A stretch of 64,000 nucleotides of DNA from Ciona savignyi (taxonomy: Eukaryota; Chordata; Ascidiacea; Phlebobranchia; Cionidae), in NCBI GenBank assembly GCA_000149265.1, contig CH003207.1, positions 724,134-788,133 of the forward strand, read 5' to 3'. Position 1 is the first letter of the stretch, and the number at the start of each line of letters is the position of its first letter. Positions 35,501 through 45,633 of this stretch are shown here, in pieces. The notes below the pieces were generated by a model, which was not told the DNA's origin, did not search any database, and saw only the letters and a list, made by a program, of their open reading frames with translations. A program made the translations under genes and the position numbers.

Positions 35501-36297
35501 GTTAAGTTCCGTAATTTGATTTAAAGTTAAGTTCGTAATTTGTTTAAAGTTTAAAGTTAAGTTCGTAATTTGTTCAAAGTTTGATTTAGTTCTGGGGTTG
35601 AGATTAGTGTTACGGGCTGCGTTTAGAGTCAGGTTCCGTAATATTAGTAGCATTTTCCTTTTCTTACCTTCACTATTACCGCCGTACCGGTGTAAAGTAT
35701 GTGTGAGGGGGGTGTGTCTATCCTTTGTGAGGCATTTATCCGTGACCCCGACGTTTCCATTGTCTACTATTGTGATGTCTTGCTTAGTTCCGTAAGGTAT
35801 CTAAGAAGCAAACGATGCACAAATGCCATTGAACTGTTTGTTGGTTGAGCTAAGTTTCGATTCCATGCTGGGCTTTTCCCCAAGACCGTTTTTATTATTA
35901 TAATCCTGTATATGAATCGGCCGCGCTAACCATTTGGCCACACGACAGTTCTACCATGACTTAACTTAACTTATTAAACCTACACCTTAATAAGCGCACC
36001 GCCTTTTTGCAAACAATTGAAATATAACGGCTAAATACCCTGGATAAGCGCTAACGGCAATAAAATAATATTAGAGGCGACAAGTTACAACAGAATAAAA
36101 AATATCAAATTAAACTCACCAAAAATTAGTTTTCATACACGAACTTAACATTTGGATTCTATTTTTAGATTCTAGAAATTTTATTGAATTCGCAATCTTG
36201 TTCGAACGACGATGACTGCACAATGATGCAGTGTTCCGGGGTTTGTGACGTCACTACAGGACGCTGTAAAGTCGACGATGCGCATTCGAATTTGAAA
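32529..36297 (+). CDS. DIPK1 (FAM69)-type divergent kinase, first three exons, 3' end missing
   Basis: Exons are 32529-32672, 34378-35028 and 36169-36297, all phase 0, with consensus donors gtaagt, gtgagt and gtgagtg (308 aa so far; family about 430). FAM69/DIPK1 proteins are Cys-rich type II membrane proteins of the early secretory pathway with a divergent kinase fold. Exon 1 encodes a short N-tail and one membrane anchor (CCVLVCVAFVY), then 'VHIRCNVEVARNDIKIL'. Exon 2 opens with the family signature 'CDAYNRGDVIGDFCSPLC' and holds 'LGTCGDYYVTEHVIPVSQL' and 'ACDVINSTIGIDRSGKAVLL'. Exon 3 has the Cys-rich 'SCSNDDDCTMMQCSGVC' block. By hand alignment the VxxK lysine position reads FILN and the metal-Asp region reads LLETNRVF, so catalytic residues may be lost. 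The last exon(s) were not found; they may lie in the gap at 36408-36507 or beyond. Confidence 0.85.
32728..32870 (-). repeat. SINE fragment
   Basis: It reads 'ggttaccacacgggcaat', an internal disruption, then 'cgtcgggttaccgaagccc' and 'gtatgttgtgtatgattg' in minus orientation. Confidence 0.8.
32918..33060 (+). repeat. SINE fragment, opposite orientation to its neighbour
   Basis: It contains 'taacccgacgatgggcatag', then 'gattgcccgtgtggtaaccc', in plus orientation. With 32728-32870 it forms a head-to-head imperfect inverted pair. Confidence 0.75.
33718..33765 (+). repeat. tRNA-Ser/Leu-like fragment, plus orientation
   Basis: 'tcgtgcgtccaattggtta' then 'acgcgaccgattcatatac' is the head of the second tRNA-derived family. 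Confidence 0.5.
33860..33982 (-). repeat. Second tRNA-derived repeat
   Basis: In minus orientation the head 'gtggccgaatggttaacgc' is followed by an inserted AT-rich arm, 'tgacgtacctatcttgg', and a 'gttcgaaac' B-box-like block. Confidence 0.6.
34105..34276. mobile_element. hAT-type element fragment
   Basis: It shares 'cctttcaatttat.aaaattttctg', 'gtttgtgtgaaattg.tg' and the terminal 'cagtttggaaagccctg' with the element at 58849-59032. The left terminus is missing. It ends about 100 bp before exon 2 of the DIPK1-like gene. Confidence 0.75.
35181..35300 (+). repeat. SINE head fragment in DIPK1-like intron 2
   Basis: It carries the tRNA-like head ('agtgcgtcgcctttcaacc', 'gaagggttgcaggattgaag') plus the core 'gtgggcaaggaacttaacgg'. 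Confidence 0.88.
35330..35660. repeat. Dispersed repeat with internal tandem duplications
   Basis: It shares 'gaaactagtaaattgctcac', 'ttagttctggggttg.gat' and 'agtgttacgggctgcg' with the 18.8 kb family. 'agttaagttcgtaatttg' and the 'gggctgcgtt.agagt' block are locally repeated. Confidence 0.6.
35845..35951 (-). repeat. Second tRNA-derived repeat
   Basis: In minus orientation: head 'gtggccaaatggttagcg', then 'cggccgattcatatacagg' (shown reversed), with a 'gaaactta' end. Confidence 0.6.
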
Positions 36298-36334
36298 GTG
36301 AGTGTTTCGTGTTATTGTTGCTTTTAATATGAAT

Positions 36335-36650
36335 GCACAATTCACCTCGCGCCCACCGTCGGGTTAAAGGAGCTATTGCAATGGTGTTGTGTATGATTCA
36401 CACGTTCNNNNNNNNNNNNNNNNNNNNNNNNNNNNNNNNNNNNNNNNNNNNNNNNNNNNNNNNNNNNNNNNNNNNNNNNNNNNNNNNNNNNNNNNNNNNN
36501 NNNNNNNTATGATTCACACGTTCCTTCAGTTTGTAGACCCCATAATCCGCTGGGTCCAGCAATGTTCGTTAAGTGTCTGCCCCAGGACCCCACCTTTTTA
36601 GGTTACGCCAGTTTGGGACCCGTACGTGCCATTTAAAGGCGACGCAAACC
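36335..36650 (-). repeat. SINE interrupted by a 100-N gap
   Basis: The 3' half of the SINE precedes the gap and the 5' half follows it. 'tatgattcacacgttc' is present immediately on both sides of the gap, so the two contigs overlap in the same SINE motif. Confidence 0.85.
36408..36507. other. Assembly gap (100 N)
   Basis: A run of exactly 100 N usually marks a join of unknown size. It falls inside a SINE and in the expected place of the missing DIPK1-like 3' exons. Confidence 1.
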
Positions 36651-37712
36651 CCCCCCCAAGTGTTAGTCGAGCAATTTCCACCACAAAACACAGTGGCAAC
36701 TTATTTACAAAAATTATCAAATATACATTTTATCGAATTATTTAAACGCAAAAGTCTGGTTTATTTTAACAACAATTATAAAATTCTGCAAACTTTTCCA
36801 GATTTTTCAGCGAACGATTCTTTCCGGTTGGTCAACCAAGCGTGACTTTGTGAAAACTAATCAACCGTGTTATAATGGGGTTTGTGGCGACAAAGGCAAT
36901 TTTCCGAGATTACGGTGACAAAGAATAACTTCAGTGAATTTCAAAATCGTCGAAAACAACATTCCCGTTATAAAGGGGGAATCAAATACTCCAGGACTTT
37001 GATATTTATGTTTATCCCCGTGAGTGGGAAAAACCAAGTGGGTTAACACGGGTAATCGTCAGATACCTCGCGCCCACCATATTTGCACTGATTTTCTTTG
37101 ATTTCCGTCACTTCTAATGCATATTTCCGTTTTTTCCCGCAAAATGTGTTTTGACAAAATATGATCGTATTCAACACTAGACCACCTAGCTCCCTCCATG
37201 ACCATAAACGTTGCTACTCAACGGAATACTAAATTGGTTGGCAGTATTCCGTGTACCCCAATAGGTAGTCGGTTCGGTCATTGGGCAAAGCACTAAGCGG
37301 ACATTTCTTTAATCTAGTTTATTGGGTTTAAAACATTAGCAATGTCTCCACCAGATTTTACAATATAGACTCGACTGCGGGCACGAGGTAATCATACAAC
37401 CACGTAAAAACACCCATAGTACCAGATTTCAACTAGATAATTTTAGTTCTAATTAGCGCAAATGGCTGGCATATAATTTGTGTAATGTTTCTATTCTATT
37501 ATTTTAATTCTGATCCAATTTGAAAAAGTTGTTAATATTCCAGTTGTGCAAGTCTAGTATATTCCCACCCCATGTGTAAACACGTCTATCGCACTAAGCG
37601 CTGCTATTTATTCAACTTTACCTACAAAACCCACCAATACTTTCCACCGTTTATTATTTATTACACGACGATACAACACTGAACAAATGAAAGATAAAAT
37701 ATTCTTGAATTC
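36651..37712. other. Region between DIPK1-like exon 3 and CDT1; no confirmed exon
   Basis: A SINE piece lies at 37003-37080 (minus) and a very diverged one at about 37230-37400 (plus). A frame after the acceptor 'acttttccag' (ending 36800) is open for about 38 codons, but I could not match it to the DIPK1 C-terminus, so I do not call it. Confidence 0.4.
37650..37662 (-). promoter_or_regulatory. Candidate polyadenylation signals of CDT1
   Basis: Two overlapping-register AATAAA hexamers read on the minus strand about 50-60 nt after the CDT1 stop. Confidence 0.55.
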
Positions 37713-40700
37713 TTATTTCGCGCCCTTTTCCATTTCCTTCGTTTTTCTTTGTAATTCCTTTATTACGTCACTAATGTCTTTATTCTTGTCCAGTCTGACG
37801 TATTCCTTCTTTCCCAGTGACGTAACAATGAGCCATGACGTCATATGTTGTGATAAAAGGCGAATGTGTTCATCCATGAGCGCTGTATGACGTAATAATG
37901 AATATTTTGTAAAAAAAACGAACAATCGTGACTTTTCGATGATGCACTTTAGGATAGATTATTCACGTTTATCCCAGTGAATGGGAACCAAGAATATTAA
38001 CACACGGGCAATCGTCAGACCACCTCGCGCCCATTGTCGGGTTACCGGAGCAATTGCAGTGTGTTGTGTATGTTTGAAACAGTTCTACCGTTCTGGTATG
38101 ATACAGTAACAAGATTTGACTGTAAGTAAATGCATTTAGCCATAGAAACAATATACGAACCAGGAGTGGCCACTGAAGGGCAGCATTTAGCTAATCTTGT
38201 CGCAATAAGGTCGATGGGCAACGAAGCTTTCTTTTCCGTTACGAAGAACCTGTGAAAAGACGATATCAACCAGAAATTCGATATTAGTTGTTATAATTGA
38301 TTGAGCGGTAGTGTAGTGGACTGTCAAACACTAGATTGTGGGTTTGAAACCAGCTATTAGCTGGTTGGATTATCGAATCTTGCTTAAACCCTTTGGTTTT
38401 TATTTCAACTAAATCTGTAGAGACGTACAAAAGCTTTGACGACTTAACTGTCGTCGTTTGGTGCATCGCCCTTAAACTAAAGGGTTGCAGTTTTGCAACT
38501 GTTCGCTAGCTAGTCGGTTGTGTCCTTGGGCAAGGCACTTAACGGACATTGCCTGAACCCAGCGGATTAATGGGTTCTACCAAATTGAAGGAACGTGTCT
38601 ATCATATACAACACACTGCAATAGCTCTGGTAACCCGACGGTGGGCGCGAGGTGATCTGGCGATTGCCCGTGTGTTAACCTCCCTTTCTCTTAACCCATC
38701 CATCAACATCAACTGACATCCGAAGAGCTCTCGCAACATCCGGAAGATGCTTCATCTTCTCGATCCTTTGTTCCTCATCATCGGATCGAACCATCTTCCT
38801 CAACTTGGATGATGCCTCCTTTTCACGGATCTGATCAACAAAATGAAAATTAAAAAAATTTCCCCGCGAATCTCTAAAATTTTAAATATTTTCCTTTTGA
38901 ACCATTTTTAGGAAAACTTCAAATTAAGTATACGGACAGATGCGTAATTACGTAATTTTGATTTGAATTACGTAACGTAATTCCGACGTCTGTAATTACG
39001 TAACTGAACGTAATTTCGTAATTACGTTCAATATGGTATATATTTTGGATCTCATGTTATTGGTTTATATAAAAAAAACAACGCAGTAAAGGTTTAAACA
39101 AAATGATGGGAACCAATATTAAATCCATCGCTTATTATATTTTGCTCTGATAGTTCAACTATGATTTTTTAAATAAACAACTAAAGTAAACACATTAATT
39201 TCGGTTTAAAAAAAAAAGGAATTAAAAAATTTTTTAAATACCACATTGAGAGAAAATTAATTTAAAAACTATTGTCTCCACTTACTCTTGCCAGTAGAGA
39301 TTGGGAAACCCCCTTCACTGATACTGGTTTCTTAACAGGAGATGGGTTATTGTTGGTTTCTATGGTTTTATCCGATTTATCGGGCGTGGCACATTTTGCT
39401 GCGACTTTCTTTAAAGCTTCGACAGCCTGGAAATATATAAGAAATATTATAAGATTTTTATAGAAAATCCGAGAAATATTATAAGATTTTTATAGGAAAT
39501 ATAAGGTTTCTATCATTTGTATATGCATACTATAAGCATTAATGTTTTGTCTGTACAATTGAGAAAACAAGATTTTAATGGTAAATTCCCATTTTTATAA
39601 AGAACATACATGCCATGGTGTTCTGGTGAATTTAATACACAATACATTGCAATAGCTCCGGTAACCCGACAGTGGGCGCGAGGTGATCTGACGATTGCCC
39701 GTGTGTTAACCCCCTTGGGGTTTTCCCATTCACGAGGATAAACACGACCATCTTGTCACTCTTTTATTGATGTTTATTTTATGGAGATATAAACATCCAT
39801 AAAAGAGTGACTTTTATATCTCCATAAATATCACCCATAAAAGGGCAATATTTACTCACTTTTTTCGTGAGCCGATCTTTCGCTTTATCCAACACATCCT
39901 TAGCTGAGCTACATTTCTCCAGATTGGGGGGTTTAGGGAGATCCCCCACATCGATATCGGGGATCTGGTCGACGGGAAACTGGGGGTGCCATCGTCGTAT
40001 TTCATCCTCGTTTACCACCATCGGGGGAGCCAGAGAGGCAAGAAATTCCTGACGAAAAAGGGGTTATTTAATCGATCGATAAAAAAAATGTTATATGAGC
40101 AAAAAAATGCATGTAAAATAAAAAAAATGTAGTTGTACTGCTATTATTTGAATATATGAAATATAGAATATATATTTTAGCATATATATTATAGCAGTGT
40201 TTCTCAAATGGTGCGATGCAAGGGTTAGCTAGGTGCGCTACACTTGCATTTCGAAAATTTACGACAGAGTGTGCATAGATCATAAACTATTAACACAATT
40301 TAAACAAAAATTTTTGTGTTTGATGACTGTTAATTTTTTTTATGAAATTAGAAAAATAAATAAAAGATAAAAAATGTCACAACAAAACAACCTTATGATG
40401 GTGTTTGACCATGGAAAGTAGTTGGAGATGGAAATGGTGTCGACGCATCACTAGCAACCCACTGTCCAATTTCCGTGGCTCGTCTGATGCTCTATCGCAC
40501 TCTGGTGGGGAAGAATTGTGGAAATTTAGGGGAAAATAAAACAAGAGTTAGAGGGTGTCGACTGCTTGTGCCATACTGAAGGTAGTTAGAGATGCATTCA
40601 AAAAATTGTCTTTTAATTTTTTTTAAATTAGAATACTTGTAGAATCTAAACTAAAAACATCCAAAAGTATGAGCAATGCTGGAAAAGACGATAACACAAA

Positions 40701-43700
40701 AAACAGTTTTTTTGTTTTTTAAAGAGGCTTTATAAATAATTCAGATGAAGTCTTGCTGTTAAACACTATTTTCAAAGCAGCAATAAAAGAAGACAAAGTC
40801 GTCATTTTATACCCAAGAACTTTTAAACTAAGCCATCATAGCCATTTAATCACCAGAGGTTTAGGAGCAACTGTCCAACATCAACATTGAATTTACATAA
40901 AACTGTTTGTTTTGTCAATTTTAATTTACATGGTTGTGGATACAATTTACATAGTTCTTTTTAGATGGTTCTGGATAAAACTTTGTTTGTTTTTGCCGAG
41001 AAAATCATCAAGAAATTAAAAAAGGTTGACAGGTTAGTCTACCAGGATTGTAATAAAGAGTTTCTATGACATCACACTTACCCTCTTCTGTAAGAATGGG
41101 TTCGATTGTGAGTTGATAATCGGTGGATTTGATCCGATCATCGTAAGTGGGGATTCCCCGTTCTTGGCGGTACACGTAAGCACCGGGGAAGACGTGTTTG
41201 ATTCGTCCGAGATCGCGTAGCTCGAATTTCCTGGGAAATGTGAAAATTTTTTTTAAAAAATGAAAAAAGAATTAAAAAAAAAAAAAAATATTTCAAAAAA
41301 ATGAAAAAGAGAATTTTTAAAAAATATGAATTTTACAGCTAAGAAATGCAGTAGAAGTGATTTTCACTTGGCGCGAAATATGTAGAAATTTAACGTAAAA
41401 CATAAATAAAAAGAAGCAAGGCTGCTGGTGTTCAAATCAAAAATTCGTTTGACATGCAAAACTATTTTGTTTATTTTGATGTGAATTAAATATAAAATAG
41501 GTTTCTGTTTTTTCTAATATATGTTCCAATTACCCAATTAACCTTGTAACTTTGGAGTTAGATTTTTAAAGATGAAACCCCAATAAAACAAACAATTAAA
41601 TTGAATAAGAAACCATAAAAAAAGATCAGATTTAAATGACCATAGCCACTGGGTCTACACAAAACAACAAACATAAAACATACACAAAAAACAAGCAAAC
41701 TTTATAATCCTATCTTTTTAATGCATACTTTTAACCATATCTTTAAATATCTTAAATTATTATCCTTGTAAAAACCTGACCCTGTAAAAATTGGCCAAAA
41801 ATTACTGTAAAAATTATTCTTCTAACTATAAAAAGGCACCGAACTAACTGGACATTATATATTCTTGTGTAATGTTGGTTATATGAACCATACCAGCTTC
41901 GACTCTTCCGAAAACAACCTACTTTTTAATCATATCTTTAACAGCTTGTTGCAGTTTAATCCACGTTGTAGTTTGTTGTCGGTTAAACATCATGCTAACC
42001 ACCGTGTCTGCGCTGTGGAACATCTCTTGGAGGATCTGTAGGATGGGGGTTGTGTAGGAAAGAGGACTTTCTTTAGTGGTAGCACTCCCAACTGTTAGCC
42101 GAGCGGGTTGAGTGCTTGGCCAAGGCATTGGGGGTCATTGCCTGATCTGAACGGATTAATGGGTTCTACTAAATTGATGGAACATGTGAACCATACACAA
42201 CATACTGCAATAGCTCCGGTAACCCGACGGTGAAATCTGACGATTGCCTAAGTGTAAACCCCTTTGCAATGCTTCTAGCTACTCTGTTGTGTCCTTGGGA
42301 CAGGAAACTTTGACTATTGACATGCATGTTATTTGTAGCTGCGGTACTCTACTTGTAACACTTGATATATCAACAATTGATCTTATAATTGAAATATAAA
42401 GAATTAAACTTAAACTTAAACAGGGTGATTGTAAAACATGACAAAATAAAGCCTTAAGAAGGTGTTTATAGCTATGGGTCTGGAAGTTTCTCATATTTTC
42501 ACTTAAAAGGTTCTTAAAGTCATTTTAGGAGAAACCCCCTGAAGTGATAACTTGCCAACCAACCTTATACTTGAATGGAAGAGAAAGTCCGGATGGGATT
42601 TCTTGCGCAAGAGAATGGAATCGGGAATACGCGTAATCACGTTTCTTCGTTTTGCTGACATCAACCAACTCATTTTGGTTTTTATCAAACGTTTTCGATG
42701 CCTTTTTCGATTGCTTCTCTTTTCTCTTCAAATCTCTCATATTTAGAAGAGTTTTCTGAACAAAAAGACACAATTTAGGACAAAATCTAGACTGGATGAT
42801 ACATTTGATTAATTTTTTTTTTATTATTATTGGGTGGCACAAGTGCTTTTCTTTGTGCATGTCTAAATACTAGAAACAGTTTTGTCCGTTTATAATTATG
42901 GTTTACTTAAATTTTCAAGAAAAATACAATTTATTTTATCAAACAGTACTTTGTATTACAGAGTAACAAAGAGTTTAAGATGATGCTTTTTACATAACTA
43001 ATTGATAATCATATCTTCTAACAATTCTTTTTACAGATTATCTTACAACTAATCGCTAAACTAGTCCATAAATTAACAAACGAAAACAACTTCCTATATA
43101 ATATGACTAACTAAACATTTTTTCCTTAGATTTCACAGTTTACCATAATACACAATGTTGTAATTGATAATTCTCATTTCAATCCCATCAAGCATACAAC
43201 AACCAATGGCGTTAAAATACCGACAATAGTAATATTCCCTAAGTCGGGTTATTAGATCAAACCTAACCTTATACTCACTAACGCCAACCTGCAAATCTTT
43301 TAAAATACCAACATTTACCAGATTCCCGTGCCTAAGGTCAGGATGTCATAATAGATCAAACTTAACCTTATATGTTATATCACAACCAGTCCAACCTGCA
43401 AATCTTTCAGATTTCCTTGACCTTTTAAAACTTCCTTCATAGAACTGGGTGAATCCTAGGGAAAGTAATAAAGTTAAATTTGAATCGTGTAATCGCACAC
43501 ATACCAGCTTACCTTGGTCTTTTGCAGCAATTTCTCTGCAATTTTTAAAGTTTTCCTCGGTTTGTTTAGCTTTCCGCGTTTTTGATTTTTTAGGATTCTC
43601 TGTAATTTCCGCTTGAGAATTACTCTGTTCAATTTCAGTAGAATTAACTTGTTTCTTTTTGCTCGATTTTAATTTCACGTTTAAATCCTTTTGTGAATTC

Positions 43701-45633
43701 GAATCAAATTTTTCTTTCCTGGTGGTATTTGCTGACTCGTTGTTTGAAACGGCGACTTTACAATCTTTGTTCGTAATAACATTTGTGTTTTCAGCTGTGA
43801 CATCACTACTTTTAGTTGTGACATCACAACTTTTGATTATGACATCATCATTCAAAGCGAGTCGTTTTCGAGCTGTTTTTCGCGTCGGTCGACTGGAGGC
43901 GAATTCCGTTCCAATGTTCGACATCGGGGCTTCAAATTCGAACCCCTTTTTAGGGGTGACGCGGCCCCGTTTCACGGGTGACTGATCGGGGTCATTGTTC
44001 TTACGTTTGCTCGGAGACACCGGGACGTCGTGATTGTCGTCGGCGGCCGTTGTCATGGTGACGATTGAATTTGAACAATCAACACGTGGTGGGGCTGGTG
44101 GGCTAAAGTATTCTGGAAAATCAGTTTCAATTAAATGTCAATTTTAAGTTCTGTTACAGCAATCCCGCTATTTTATTAGGGAAATAATGTGCAAATAACA
44201 CTCAATTATGTAATATCATAGAGGAAAAAGTTACCAAGACCTTAAAGTCATAAAAGATTTTACTTGTACTACAAAACAACCCAATAATTATGGCTTTATT
44301 AATCTGCCGGGCAGCAGGGTGAAAAAACACACAAATACTTTGACGCGCTCATGAAATAGTGTGTTTTCCCGCAGAATAGTGAAGCCCGAAAATTGGAGTT
44401 ATGGTTAGTTCTGGGATTGAGATTAGTGTTTAACTCTTTCCCTCCCAACTCGCCATATATGGCGAGTTGGTGGGAAAACATGGTATCCCGTCTGTCCATA
44501 AATGGATACAAATCTAAAAAACGATTTCTCCGCAATGCGTAATGGTAGAGACCTCAGCTATGGCTCATTCGATCAAGGAAACCCTATATTTTATTCTCTG
44601 TGATTACCGTGGAGAAATATTAAAAATGCGAGGAGTGATAGCCTTTCTTTTTCAAGGCTTCGCCTCTTATTTCTATCGATTTTACACGAATTTACACGTG
44701 ACTAACTCAGCCAATAGGAGTCGTGTTAACTTGCAGAGAAGCTCTTTTTGTCAAGCAAGTCTTTCTTTACATTCTCTGTAAATTATGTGCCGTTGAGATA
44801 AAAAGGAGAGCGTTGGTGACGTTTTCGCCACGGGCGGTACGCCGCGTGTTCACCAAAGCATGAACCCGGCTGTGCCTGCTGAGAGCGTCCTGCTGAGAGC
44901 TCGAATTTCAATTACAAATAGTAAAAAAACTACTGAAGATAAAAATACAGTTCGAATTTTCCTGAGTACAAAAACTATTAGACAATCTACATTCCAACTT
45001 TCATATCATTTGGGCATTCCAATAATAAGTGAGTATTTCGTTTGTCAGTGCACCTCAAATTTTTCAAAGTCGAGCAGAATTTTCTTTGCATAAAAAGTGG
45101 TGTTCACTAAAGTTTACATAATATATTCTTTATTAGAGGTAGATTTTAGATGTGCAGCTTGTTTAAAAGAGGGATAAATTATCTTTCCAACCATACTAAA
45201 TATTAAATCATAGCATAAACTTTAGAAAAACTGTGCTAATTTGAAAATGACTAAAAATTGTAAAAAACACTGCGGGACAGCATGTTTGAATTAATGCATT
45301 TGGCCGGGAGTGAAAGAGTTAAGGCAGAGTTAAAATTAGTTTCAATAGTTTTAGTAAGCAGTTTCCCTCCTTCCTTTCTTTTAGTGAAACCCAAAAATTA
45401 TCACCTTTTAAAGTCTTTGGAGTTTTGCTTAGTTTCCTCATAGTAGATCTCGTGACTCGTTTCTCATTCGGCTCTTTATTGCGCGATCGTGTGTTTGGCT
45501 TTTGTGACTCGGTGGTTTTCAATTCTTTCAGGTCCGGTTGCAATGAGTCAGCGATTTTGAGTCGTTTCGAGGCTTGGACCGAACCTCGGGTTCGACGTTG
45601 CGGGAAGTAATCGGTCACCGTGCCTTGTGACAT
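37713..45633 (-). CDS. CDT1: CDT1, DNA replication licensing factor, 11 exons, 700 aa
   Basis: CDT1 loads MCM2-7 onto origins with ORC and CDC6 and is inhibited by geminin. Exons 5' to 3' (high to low): 45405-45633, 43505-44112, 42564-42755, 41923-42035, 41082-41230, 40392-40501, 39860-40048, 39286-39426, 38718-38830, 38161-38249, 37713-37882. All joints keep frame with GT/AG. Residues 3-14 form a perfect PIP degron (Q3, V6, T7, D8, Y9, F10, R14), the signal for PCNA-coupled CRL4-Cdt2 destruction; KRL at 23-25 could be a cyclin-binding Cy motif. Exon 2 is basic and SP-rich. The central geminin/MCM domain runs from 'YSRFHSLAQEIPSGLSLPF' through 'QEMFHSADTVVSMMFNR' to 'STDYQLTIEPIL'. 'MVVNEDEIRRWHPQFPVDQI' and 'VKGVSQSLLARIREKEAS' lead to the C-terminal MCM-binding winged helix. 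The start is ATG 45633; a GTG lies just before it. Confidence 0.95.
37958..38080 (-). repeat. SINE fragment in the last CDT1 intron
   Basis: 'ttattcacgtttatcccag', 'acacgggcaatcgtcagacc' and 'ttgcagtgtgttgtgtatg' place it in the 3' half of the main family. It sits in the 278-bp intron before the last exon. Confidence 0.88.
38455..38695 (+). repeat. SINE in a CDT1 intron
   Basis: The copy is nearly complete from the head ('ctaaagggttgcagttttgc') through 'tccttgggcaaggcacttaa' to 'gattgcccgtgtgttaacc'. It lies antisense to CDT1. Confidence 0.92.
39640..39760 (+). repeat. SINE 3' fragment in a CDT1 intron
   Basis: 'cattgcaatagctccggtaa', 'gtgggcgcgaggtgatctg' and 'cattcacgaggataaacac' identify the 3' part. 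Confidence 0.9.
42085..42270 (+). repeat. SINE, 5' diverged, in a CDT1 intron
   Basis: A diverged head ('gttagccgagcgggttgagtg') precedes the typical 'acggattaatgggttctact' and 'aatagctccggtaacccgac' blocks. Confidence 0.8.
44430..45322. mobile_element. piggyBac-like non-autonomous element with TTAA flanks, in CDT1 intron 1
   Basis: The element spans 44434-45318 (885 bp) between two TTAA tetramers. Its inverted ends are 'ctctttccctccc' and 'gggagtgaaagag'. Just inside the left end a 26-bp perfect palindrome (about 44447-44472) is centred on 'gccatatatggc'. Two short open frames (44542-44781, 44860-45093) show no transposase motif. It is inserted in a copy of the 18.8 kb dispersed repeat, whose halves flank it. 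Confidence 0.82.

Noticed and set aside
36573..36845. Frame after an acceptor-like 'acttttccag' as the missing DIPK1-like 3' exon.
   Set aside because: The translation does not show the family's C-terminal pattern and no matching donor or stop context convinced me.
40195..40260. hAT left end 'cagtgtttctcaaatgg'.
   Set aside because: No inverted partner end or target duplication was found nearby.
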